A DNA stretch of 7,658 bases from NCBI GenBank assembly GCA_003542955.1, contig DPJP01000370.1:1-7658 (forward strand), in the 5' to 3' direction. Both the position numbers and the translations under genes were made by a program. Positions 1 through 6,138 of the stretch are shown piece by piece (position 1 is the stretch's first letter; each line of letters opens with the position of its first letter). The DNA comes from Armatimonadota bacterium. Lineage in GTDB: Bacteria; Armatimonadota; Zipacnadia; Zipacnadales; UBA11051. The notes under the pieces are model-generated. The model made no database searches. It was not told the origin of the DNA and worked only from the letters and a program-made list of their open reading frames with translations.

Positions 1-1066
1 GGCCCTCAGCCTGGCCGCGCTGGGTCTCGGAACGACCGCTCCCAACCCCGCCGTCGGCGCAGTAGTCGTGCGGGACGGCCGCATCGTGGGGGAGGGCTAC
101 CACAGGGCCGCGGGGCAACCGCATGCCGAGCCGCTCGCGTTGCAGGCCGCCGGCGGCCGGGCCCGGGGGGCAGACCTGTATGTCACGCTCGAGCCGTGCT
201 GCCACCATGGGCGCACGCCGCCGTGCACGGAGGCAATCCTCCAGGCAGGCATCCGCAGGGTCTTCTACGCCTGCGCCGACCCCGACCCACGCTGCTCCGG
301 CGGCGGTCACGCGGCGCTGGTGCATGGGGGCTGTGAGGTCTTCGTCGGGCCGATGACGCGCAGCGCGGCATATCTCAATCGTGCCTATTTCAAGCATAAG
401 GCGACCGGCCTGCCACACGTCACACTGAAGATGGCGATGACCGCCGACGGCCGCGTGGCTACCGATGACGGCGAGGCGAAGTGGATTACCGGCCCGCAGG
501 CACGTCGGGTCGTCCACACCATGCGCAGTCAGGCGCAGGTGCTCATGGTCGGCGTCGGTACTCTGCTTGCGGATGACCCGAGCCTGACCACACGCGTCGA
601 CGGAGAGTGCCACCACTGCGACGCGCTCATCGTCGACAGCACCGCGCGCACCCCGGCAACGGCAAGAGCGCTCAGCCGTGATGACGGCACGAAGTGCGTC
701 ATCGCCTGCACGGAGGCGGCTATGCCGGCGGCGGAGAGCCTCAGAGAGGCCGGAGCAGAGCTGTTCGCGCTGCCCGACGCGGGCGGCCATGTCGATCTCA
801 GGGCGCTGATGCGAGAACTCGGCAGCCGCGACATCATGAGCGTCCTCTGTGAGGGTGGCCCGACTCTCGCGGGAGCCCTCGTTGCCGAGCGACTCGTAGA
901 CGAAGTCGTGCTCTTCATCGCGCCGAAGCTGCTCGGACAGGGGCCCGGCCCGCTCAGCGACATCCGCGTCGAGCGGCTCTCGGGCGCGCTCGAACTGGAC
1001 GTCGAGGAAACACGCATGGTCGGAGCCGACATGATGCTCAGGGGGACGCTGTGTTCACGGGCCTGA
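1..1066 (+). CDS. ribD: Bifunctional riboflavin biosynthesis protein RibD (deaminase/reductase), 5'-truncated
   Basis: RibD carries out two consecutive cytosolic steps: deamination of the 2,5-diaminopyrimidine from GTP cyclohydrolase II, then NADPH-dependent reduction of its ribosyl side chain. The reading frame is open from base 2 (first full codon GCC), and the residues before the first GTG at 68 match the family (A-P-N-P-A-V-G-A-V-V). The gene therefore begins upstream of the window, and 68 is not its start; only some N-terminal residues should be missing. The deaminase zinc site is visible: H-A-E at 122-130 and P-C-C-H-H-G-R-T-P-P-C at 194-226, with the ligand cysteines at 197-199 and 224-226. 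The reductase domain follows from about base 415, with K-M-A-M-T-A-D-G-R-V-A-T, K-W-I-T-G-P-Q-A-R, V-G-V-G-T-L-L-A-D-D-P, and near the end C-E-G-G-P-T-L-A-G and I-A-P-K-L-L-G. Both halves look functional. The stop at 1064-1066 lies inside the next gene, suggesting translational coupling. Confidence 0.96.
   Translation, partial: ALSLAALGLGTTAPNPAVGAVVVRDGRIVGEGYHRAAGQPHAEPLALQAAGGRARGADLYVTLEPCCHHGRTPPCTEAILQAGIRRVFYACADPDPRCSGGGHAALVHGGCEVFVGPMTRSAAYLNRAYFKHKATGLPHVTLKMAMTADGRVATDDGEAKWITGPQARRVVHTMRSQAQVLMVGVGTLLADDPSLTTRVDGECHHCDALIVDSTARTPATARALSRDDGTKCVIACTEAAMPAAESLREAGAELFALPDAGGHVDLRALMRELGSRDIMSVLCEGGPTLAGALVAERLVDEVVLFIAPKLLGQGPGPLSDIRVERLSGALELDVEETRMVGADMMLRGTLCSRA
1040..1046 (+). 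promoter_or_regulatory. Shine-Dalgarno for the GTG start of ribE
   Basis: The sequence AGGGGGA lies 4 nt before GTG at 1051, inside the ribD coding region. It supports a GTG start for riboflavin synthase. The resulting protein begins M-F-T-G-L-I, which is the nearly invariant N-terminus of the family, so the 16-nt overlap with ribD is real. Confidence 0.75.
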
Positions 1067-1701
1067 TTGCCGAGGTCGGCAATATCTCACACGTCGGCGC
1101 CCGTCCCGGCGGGCTCCAGCTTGCGATCCACGCGCCCGCCATCGCGGCGGAAGCCGTCGTCGGCGACAGCATCGCCTGCAACGGCGTGTGCCTGACCATC
1201 GAGAGCATCGCGGGCGAGCAGTTCGAGGCCCACGCGGGCGCGGAGACCATGCAGCGGACTACCATGCACGCGTGGCGTCCCGGTGACCCGGTCAACCTCG
1301 AGCCCGCGCTACGCCCGACAGACCGCATGGGCGGCCACTACGTGCAGGGCCACGTCGACTGTGTTGGCACATGCACGGGCAGACAGGCGGCCGGCGATAC
1401 GTGGTTCTACAGCTTCAGAATCCCTGAGGACCGTATGGTCTACCTGGCGGAGAAGGGCAGCATCGCCGTCGACGGCATCAGCCTGACTATCACTGAGACC
1501 ACTGCCGACGGCTTCTCCGTCGCGATCATCCCGCATACGCTCGCCAACACAAGTCTACAGAACCTGACAAGCGGCCGGGAGGTCAATATCGAGGTCGACA
1601 TCCTGGCCAAGTACGTCCATCGGATGCTGTCCGGCACAGGCATACTGCCGCAGGGCGGCGTCACCGAGGACCTGCTGCGCCGCCACGGCTTCATGGACTG
1701 A
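1051..1701 (+). CDS. ribE: Riboflavin synthase, alpha subunit
   Basis: This enzyme dismutates two molecules of 6,7-dimethyl-8-ribityllumazine to riboflavin and the pyrimidinedione precursor; it usually works as a homotrimer. The 216 residues are within the usual range of about 200-220. The two lumazine-binding barrels are clear. Barrel 1 begins [10 protein letters not shown] and holds [13 protein letters not shown] (residues 38-50). Barrel 2 begins near [11 protein letters not shown] and holds [14 protein letters not shown]. The C-terminal [12 protein letters not shown] helix, which drives trimerisation in known structures, is present. The gene starts with GTG and overlaps ribD by 16 nt. A 77-nt spacer separates it from ribBA. 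The symbol follows Bacillus usage (E. coli calls this enzyme RibC). Confidence 0.97.
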   Translation: MFTGLIAEVGNISHVGARPGGLQLAIHAPAIAAEAVVGDSIACNGVCLTIESIAGEQFEAHAGAETMQRTTMHAWRPGDPVNLEPALRPTDRMGGHYVQGHVDCVGTCTGRQAAGDTWFYSFRIPEDRMVYLAEKGSIAVDGISLTITETTADGFSVAIIPHTLANTSLQNLTSGREVNIEVDILAKYVHRMLSGTGILPQGGVTEDLLRRHGFMD

Positions 1702-1705
1702 GGGA

Positions 1706-1718
1706 GCCGGCGGCCGGC
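1706..1718 (+). other. Short G/C hairpin between ribE and ribBA
   Basis: GCCGG (1706-1710) and CCGGC (1714-1718) can form a 5-bp stem around a 3-nt loop, 4 nt after the ribE stop. No T-run follows, so it is not an intrinsic terminator. It could stabilise mRNA or be a chance product of the base composition. Confidence 0.2.
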
Positions 1719-1766
1719 GCGTCAGGCTCAGTGGGGTGCTCCGAACCGCGCCGGACCGGACATCCC

Positions 1767-1770
1767 GGAG
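1767..1770 (+). promoter_or_regulatory. Ribosome binding site that sets the ribBA start
   Basis: GGAG lies 8 nt before ATG at 1779. An in-frame GTG at 1731 would add 16 residues but has no purine-rich site at the right distance, and those residues do not resemble the family. Homologues begin close to the [10 protein letters not shown] segment encoded from 1779. Confidence 0.7.
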
Positions 1771-1778
1771 AGAATCCT

Positions 1779-3017
1779 ATGGTTTCCGACATACAGAAGG
1801 CGCTGGAGAGCATCGAGCGCGGGCAACCGGTGATAGTCGTCGACGACACCGGCGACACCGGCAGCGGTGACCTGGTCATCGCCGCGGCCTTCGCCGATGC
1901 CGATGCGCTCAATTTCATGATGACTCACGCGCGCGGGCTCGTCTGCGTCGCGCTCACCGCCGAGCGGCTCAATGAACTCGACATTCCGCTGATGTCGGCG
2001 GAGCATCCGCGCATCCGCACCCAGCCCGACAGGCCGGCATTTGCCGTCTCCGTCGATGCCGCCGAGGGCATTGACAGCGGCGACAGCGCGGCCGACAGGG
2101 CCCGCACCATCGCGCTGCTGATCGCCCCCGAGACGAAGCCGGAGGACCTTGTACGCCCGGGGCACGTCATTCCCATCCGCGCCGCGGAGGGGGGTACGCT
2201 GGCCCGCGTCGGCCACACCGAGGCTGCCGTGGACCTCGCGCGCCTTGCCGGGCTCTACCCGGCGGGGGTCATGGCGCACATTCTCAACGAGGACGGCTCG
2301 GTGGCCGATGTGGGCGCCCTCGAGGGATTTGCCGCGCGGCACGGGCTCGAACTCATCCGCATCGCCGACATCATTCGCCTCCGGCGCCGCACCGAGCGCC
2401 TGGTCGAGCGCGGCCCATCCGCACACCTGCCGACCATGCACGGTGACTTCCAGGCTGTTGTCTACTCATCACTGATCGATGCCAGCATCTACGTCGCCAT
2501 CATCAAGGGCAACCCGCGTGAATGCGAAGCGCCGCTGGTGCGGGTGCACTCCGGCTGCGTCACCGGCGACATCCTCGGCTCGCTGCGCTGTGACTGCAAC
2601 TGGCAGCTGCATGCCGCGCTGCAGGCGATCGAGCAGGCCGGGTGCGGAGTGGTGGTCTACATCCCCAGTCACGAGGGACGCGGCATCGGGCTGGTGAACA
2701 AGATACACGCATACCAGTTGCAGGATGAGGGCTACGACACCGTTGAGGCCAACGAGGCGCTCGGCTTCCCGGCCGACATGCGCGACTACGGGCTCGGGGC
2801 GCAGGTGCTCTCAGACCTCGGCATCACCCGCATGCGCCTGATGACCAACAACCCGGCCAAGTACACGGCAATGGACGGGTACGGGCTCGAGGTGGCCGAG
2901 CGGGTGCCTCTCGAGGCGCCGACAACGGAGTACAGCGAACACTACCTGCGTACCAAGCAGGAGAAGATGGGGCACATATTCAACGGCGAGGCGCCGGGCA
3001 CCGGGCTGCACAGCTGA
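1779..3017 (+). CDS. ribBA: RibBA: DHBP-synthase-like domain with degenerate active site, fused to GTP cyclohydrolase II
   Basis: This 412-residue protein has normal RibBA length and layout. Residues about 1-205 are DHBP synthase (RibB)-like; residues 220-412 are GTP cyclohydrolase II, the first step from GTP. In the second half the zinc cysteines C260, C271 and C273, E299-G-R301, the catalytic pair D333/R335, and T356/K361 all align with E. coli RibA. One deviation is Gly259 where many homologues have Glu just before the first zinc Cys, though other residues occur there too. The first half keeps the fold and H129, R143, H146, T147 and D31 (E. coli H136, R150, H153, T154, D42). However, its signature loop at residues 22-31 reads [10 protein letters not shown] instead of D-D-E-D-R-E-N-E-G-D, which loses R37, E38 and E40. 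Catalytic E174 is His167, and the T-T-G-[IV]-S loop is D-S-G-D-S. I infer a working GTP cyclohydrolase II with an inactive or altered RibB half. The frame is continuous, so this is not a frameshift effect. Confidence 0.93.
   Translation: MVSDIQKALESIERGQPVIVVDDTGDTGSGDLVIAAAFADADALNFMMTHARGLVCVALTAERLNELDIPLMSAEHPRIRTQPDRPAFAVSVDAAEGIDSGDSAADRARTIALLIAPETKPEDLVRPGHVIPIRAAEGGTLARVGHTEAAVDLARLAGLYPAGVMAHILNEDGSVADVGALEGFAARHGLELIRIADIIRLRRRTERLVERGPSAHLPTMHGDFQAVVYSSLIDASIYVAIIKGNPRECEAPLVRVHSGCVTGDILGSLRCDCNWQLHAALQAIEQAGCGVVVYIPSHEGRGIGLVNKIHAYQLQDEGYDTVEANEALGFPADMRDYGLGAQVLSDLGITRMRLMTNNPAKYTAMDGYGLEVAERVPLEAPTTEYSEHYLRTKQEKMGHIFNGEAPGTGLHS
1845..1862 (+). repeat. Tandem 9-bp repeat inside the degenerate RibB active-site loop
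   Basis: GACACCGGC occurs twice in direct tandem (1845-1853 and 1854-1862), encoding D-T-G-D-T-G, exactly where DHBP synthases carry their invariant R-E-N-E residues. The loop length is unchanged relative to the family, so this is replacement rather than net insertion. Confidence 0.8.
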
Positions 3018-3076
3018 GCGCGCAACCACCCGCCGACAACGTAGAGCACTTCCGCGCCGCTACACTGCCGCGCAAC

Positions 3077-3083
3077 GAGGGAT
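3077..3083 (+). promoter_or_regulatory. Shine-Dalgarno for ribH
   Basis: GAGGGAT lies 5 nt before ATG at 3089. The 71-nt spacer after ribBA (3018-3088) shows no convincing terminator or promoter, which fits one transcript. Confidence 0.6.
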
Positions 3084-3088
3084 CGACT

Positions 3089-3553
3089 ATGGCAAACGAG
3101 ATACACGGGCAACTCAACGCCGAGGGCCTCAAATTCGGGGTGCTGGTGAGCCGCTTCAATGAGTTCATCACCAGTAAGCTCAAGGACGGCGCCATCGACG
3201 CGCTGGTTCGCCACGGTGCGTCGGAGCATGACATCACCGTCGTCTGGGTGCCGGGCAGCTTCGAGCTGCCGCTGGCCGCGCAGAAGATGGCCCAGAGCAA
3301 GAAGTACGACGCCGTCATCGCCGTCGGCGCGGTCATCCGCGGCGCCACGCCGCACTTCGACTTCGTCGCCGGGGAGGCCGCCAAGGGCCTTGCCCGCGTC
3401 GGGCTCGACACCGGTATACCCGTCATCTTCGGGGTCGTCACCACCGAGAACCTCGAGAACGCCATCGAGCGCGCCGGCGTGCGCGTGGCCAACCGGGGCT
3501 TCGAGGCCGCCATGACGGCCATCGAGACCGTTAACGTGATGAAGCAACTCTAA
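3089..3553 (+). CDS. ribH: 6,7-dimethyl-8-ribityllumazine synthase
   Basis: RibH condenses 5-amino-6-ribitylaminouracil with DHBP to give lumazine, the substrate of RibE. It assembles into pentamers or 60-mer capsids in known species. The 154 residues are standard length. Family motifs run in order: S-R-F-N-E-F-I-T (aromatic-ring stacking on the pyrimidine), [27 protein letters not shown] (with catalytic-type His89 and the phosphate-binding segment), E-A-A-K-G-L, G-V-V-T-T-E-N, and a closing N-R-G-F-E-A-A segment. No key residue seems altered. It ends the rib block, with 36 nt to the protease gene. Because it needs DHBP, its presence implies a DHBP source despite the damaged RibB domain encoded just upstream. 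Confidence 0.97.
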   Translation: MANEIHGQLNAEGLKFGVLVSRFNEFITSKLKDGAIDALVRHGASEHDITVVWVPGSFELPLAAQKMAQSKKYDAVIAVGAVIRGATPHFDFVAGEAAKGLARVGLDTGIPVIFGVVTTENLENAIERAGVRVANRGFEAAMTAIETVNVMKQL

Positions 3554-3573
3554 GGGGTCGGAGACGCCGAAGC

Positions 3574-3581
3574 GGAGGAGG
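3574..3581 (+). promoter_or_regulatory. Strong Shine-Dalgarno for the HtrA-like protease
   Basis: GGAGGAGG, a near-perfect match to the 16S anti-SD, lies 8 nt before ATG at 3590. It fixes this start and suggests efficient independent initiation. Confidence 0.8.
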
Positions 3582-3589
3582 CGATCACC

Positions 3590-4711
3590 ATGCAGGCACG
3601 TCCAAACACGGGCGTCGTGGTCTTCCTGGCACTGATTGCGGGGCTGATCGGTGGGCTCGGTGGAGCGTTTGTCTACGGCATCTACCTCGCGCCACCCGAC
3701 GACGGCGGTACCCAGACACCCCCACCGCGCACCGACACGGTGCAGATCAAGACCGAAACCGACGCCATCGTCCAGGCCGTGGCAGCGACCCAGGACGCGG
3801 TGCTCAAGATCGAGACGCTCACCGGCGCCACCCCGACCAATCTCTGGGATTACCTCTACGGCCCGCGCGTTATGCCCGGTGTCGGCTCCGGCTTCTTCTT
3901 CGAGTATGAAGACCGCCTGCTGGTGTTGACCAACGCCCACGTCGTCGCCGATGCGCAGGAGATCATGCTCGAGCTCGCCGACGGGCGGCGCGTCAAGGGC
4001 AAGCTCATCGGCGCCGAGGCCGGCTCCGACATCGCCGTGGTCGAGCCGGTGGATCTGCAGGGCGAGGTCAAGCCGCTCGCACTCGGCGACAGCGACGCAG
4101 TCAAAGTCGGCGAGTGGGTTATCGCGATGGGCAACCCATTCGGGCACTACACCGGCACCGTCACCGTGGGCGTAGTAAGCGCGACGGGCTTCCGCGAGGT
4201 CGGTCCCGAGCAGCGCCGCAACGTCATCCAGACCGATGCGGCCATCAACCGGGGCAACAGCGGCGGGCCACTGCTCAACCTCGCAGGCCAGGTCGTCGGC
4301 ATCAACTACGCCATCTACTCGGAGAACCGGGAGATGACTACCGTCGGCATCGGCTTCGCCATCCCGATCAACGAGGCGGAGCTGATGCTCCACTTCCTCA
4401 TCCACGGGGGCCCCTGGCTGGGCATCGGCGACATCGTCCCCAACAGCGCCGGCTTCGCCCGCTATGCCGGCCTGGCAACCGACCAGGGCGTCGTGGTCAT
4501 GGAGGTCTTTGCGGGCGGGCCGGCCGCTCAGGCCGGGCTGCGCGAGGGAGACGTCATCATGTCCGTCGGCGGGAAGACGGTTATCAACGGCGAAGACCTC
4601 AGGGAGGCCATCCTGGCTCAGGAGATCGGGCAGCAGGTGCCTGTGGTCATCAACCGCGGCGGGCAGCAGACTACGCTCAACATCACCGCCGGCCGCATAC
4701 CCGGTCGCTAA
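3590..4711 (+). CDS. Membrane-anchored HtrA/Deg-family serine protease with one PDZ domain
   Basis: The 373-residue product is a trypsin-like (S1C) protease of the DegS/HtrA type, which degrades misfolded or signalling substrates outside the cytoplasm. A single hydrophobic Gly-rich segment at residues about 8-32 acts as an uncleaved signal anchor, followed by a Pro/Thr/Asp-rich linker. The catalytic domain spans about 58-265. Its triad is visible: His117 in L-T-N-A-H-V-V, Asp147 in G-S-D-I-A-V-V, and Ser224 in N-R-G-N-S-G-G-P-L. The PDZ domain covers about 275-371, with a carboxylate-binding-type W-L-G-I-G loop and A-A-Q-A-G-L-R-E-G-D-V-I. One PDZ and an N-terminal anchor resemble DegS/HtrA-like enzymes rather than two-PDZ periplasmic DegP. 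It starts 36 nt after ribH without a terminator, so co-transcription with the rib genes is plausible, though no functional link is known to me. I leave the symbol open among degS, degQ and htrA. Confidence 0.94.
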   Translation: MQARPNTGVVVFLALIAGLIGGLGGAFVYGIYLAPPDDGGTQTPPPRTDTVQIKTETDAIVQAVAATQDAVLKIETLTGATPTNLWDYLYGPRVMPGVGSGFFFEYEDRLLVLTNAHVVADAQEIMLELADGRRVKGKLIGAEAGSDIAVVEPVDLQGEVKPLALGDSDAVKVGEWVIAMGNPFGHYTGTVTVGVVSATGFREVGPEQRRNVIQTDAAINRGNSGGPLLNLAGQVVGINYAIYSENREMTTVGIGFAIPINEAELMLHFLIHGGPWLGIGDIVPNSAGFARYAGLATDQGVVVMEVFAGGPAAQAGLREGDVIMSVGGKTVINGEDLREAILAQEIGQQVPVVINRGGQQTTLNITAGRIPGR

Positions 4712-4733
4712 CCGCCGCAATCAGGACAAGCAC

Positions 4734-4739
4734 AGGGGG
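4734..4739 (+). promoter_or_regulatory. Ribosome binding site that sets the hydrolase start
   Basis: AGGGGG lies 9 nt before ATG at 4749. The frame stays open much further upstream, into the protease gene, but only this ATG combines a ribosome binding site with an immediate signal peptide. Confidence 0.65.
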
Positions 4740-4748
4740 CCGTGGCTC

Positions 4749-6035
4749 ATGCCTGTGGGGCGAACTCATGCACGCTGTCGGCGTGTGTGCGGCCGCATCG
4801 TCGTCCTCTGCTGGGCGGCCGTGACGACCGCGCATGCGCTCGCAGGCGCCGGAGCGTGGATTGCCCCAACCGCCGACGGCCTCCGCATGGCGCTTGTCAG
4901 TCCCACGCTCGGCTATGGAAAGGACATCGTCATGGCAGAACTGCAGGCGAACGCACTCCCCGAGATCCCCGGCTACACACTGCGCGAGGTCGGTATTGAA
5001 TCAACCATGGACGGCTCGGTCGAGCCGTCGGTCATCGGCTACCCCGAGTACGTCACCCCCGGGGCGCCCGACGCCCGCAGCCTGCCGTTGCTTGTCGGCA
5101 TCCACTCATGGTCGACCACCCGCTTCAGCTCCGCGCAGCAGCAGGCCGCCGTCGCCGCTGACGAGGGCTGGCTGTCGGTCTTCCCCGAGTTCCGCGGGCC
5201 GAATCTGCCGGGCAATCCACGAGTGACACAGGCCGGAGCGTCGCTGTTGGCCCAGCACGACGTCATCGACGCGGTCGAGTACATGAAAGCCCATTTCCCC
5301 GTCGACGAGCGCCGCATCTACATCCAGGGCGGCTCCGGCGGCGGCCACATGTCGCTGCAGATGCTCTGCAAGTACCCCGACCTCTGGGCGGCGTGTGCGT
5401 CGTGGGTACCCATCACCAGCATGCAGGAGTGGTGGGAGGAGCAGAACGGGTATGCTCCCTTTGTCGAGGCGGTCTGCGGGGGCAGGCCCGGTGACAGTCC
5501 CGAGGTCGACTGGGAGTACCTGCGCCGTTCGCCCCGGACCTTCATCACCAACGCCCTCAACACGCCCACGCGCGTCGCGCACGGGCAGATGGATGGCACC
5601 ATCTGCTACGAGCAAAGCTGGCGCACCTACACCCGGCTCCGTCAGTACCCAGGGCACAAAGTGCGTTTCACAAGTGACTCGACCGGGCATTATGCTGATT
5701 ATGTGGAGGGGGCGCGGTGGCTCTCCGGCTTCATTCGCAGCGCCGAGCAGCCGCGTCATCAGTGGCTTGTAACCGATGAGGCGAAGTGGTACTTCTGGTG
5801 CTATGTCGCCCCTGCCTCCGAGACGGCACTCGCCACCTGTACTGCAGGCATCACGGACACGGACGGCGAAATGCTCCTTACCGTCACGCTGCAGGGCGCG
5901 CGCGAGGTCAGGATAGACCTCGTAGCGCTCGGGGTGGAGATCGAGGGACCAGAAACGGTGGATGGTATGCTGACAATCACCCCCGCCGAGGCTTCGTCAC
6001 AGTCCACTCATCGCTTCCCGGCCCGCACTCGCTGA
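4749..6035 (+). CDS. Secreted alpha/beta-hydrolase (prolyl-oligopeptidase/esterase-like) with a C-terminal beta-rich extension
   Basis: The 428-residue product has an Arg-rich N-terminus, a hydrophobic stretch (about 17-32) and an A-L-A type cleavage site near residue 32, so it is probably exported. The core (about 50-335) is an alpha/beta-hydrolase. L-P-L-L-V-G-I-H-S-W looks like the oxyanion-hole strand. The nucleophile elbow is G-G-S-G-G with Ser196. Asp282 in H-G-Q-M-D-G-T and His314 in S-T-G-H-Y complete a likely triad. The spacing and the H-G-x-x-D and G-H motifs fit family S9-like peptidases and dienelactone-hydrolase/acyl-esterase relatives. Substrate cannot be told from sequence; peptide, acetyl ester or lactone are all possible. 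Residues about 340-420 form a separate region rich in alternating hydrophobic residues, with a W-Y-F-W-C cluster, which I do not recognise; it could be a carbohydrate- or surface-binding beta domain. The gene starts 37 nt after the protease stop. Confidence 0.85.
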   Translation: MPVGRTHARCRRVCGRIVVLCWAAVTTAHALAGAGAWIAPTADGLRMALVSPTLGYGKDIVMAELQANALPEIPGYTLREVGIESTMDGSVEPSVIGYPEYVTPGAPDARSLPLLVGIHSWSTTRFSSAQQQAAVAADEGWLSVFPEFRGPNLPGNPRVTQAGASLLAQHDVIDAVEYMKAHFPVDERRIYIQGGSGGGHMSLQMLCKYPDLWAACASWVPITSMQEWWEEQNGYAPFVEAVCGGRPGDSPEVDWEYLRRSPRTFITNALNTPTRVAHGQMDGTICYEQSWRTYTRLRQYPGHKVRFTSDSTGHYADYVEGARWLSGFIRSAEQPRHQWLVTDEAKWYFWCYVAPASETALATCTAGITDTDGEMLLTVTLQGAREVRIDLVALGVEIEGPETVDGMLTITPAEASSQSTHRFPARTR

Positions 6036-6054
6036 CCGGGCTGCAGGGGCGGAG

Positions 6055-6073
6055 GCCGGCTTCACGGGCCGGC
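6055..6073 (+). other. G/C hairpin between the hydrolase and the next gene
   Basis: GCCGGC at 6055-6060 can pair with GCCGGC at 6068-6073 across a 7-nt loop, 19 nt after the hydrolase stop. It has no following T-run. In such a GC-rich genome it may act as a weak or factor-assisted terminator, or as an mRNA 3' stabiliser. The 103-nt gap here is the longest in the window and the best candidate for a transcription boundary, but I see no clear promoter in it. Confidence 0.35.
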
Positions 6074-6138
6074 GAAGAGCCGTAGCCGTCGCGCCAAAGA
6101 GCACATCGTCACACGAAACTCACAAGCGTGGTGATACC

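Noticed and set aside
1731..1778. Upstream GTG at 1731 as the ribBA start
   Set aside because: No ribosome site at the right distance, and the extra 16 residues do not look like the family N-terminus. ATG 1779 has GGAG 8 nt upstream.
1702..1778. FMN riboswitch or attenuator ahead of ribBA
   Set aside because: None of the conserved RFN-element segments is visible. A riboswitch, if present, would lie before ribD, outside the window.
3018..3088. Promoter in the ribBA-ribH spacer around TACACT (3061-3066)
   Set aside because: No -35-like hexamer occurs at 16-18 nt upstream, and the operon context does not require a promoter.
2942..4720. A long open frame of about 590 codons on the - strand, opposite ribH and the protease
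   Set aside because: It is antisense to two genes with clear family motifs. Its product is low in recognisable motifs and rich in D/G/H/V as expected from a GC-rich shadow frame.
4114..4824. An overlapping + strand open frame of 236 codons across the protease end
   Set aside because: Its product is a repetitive R/G/H/Q/P-rich sequence, typical of an out-of-frame reading of a GC-rich gene, and it covers the catalytic Ser and PDZ regions of the protease.
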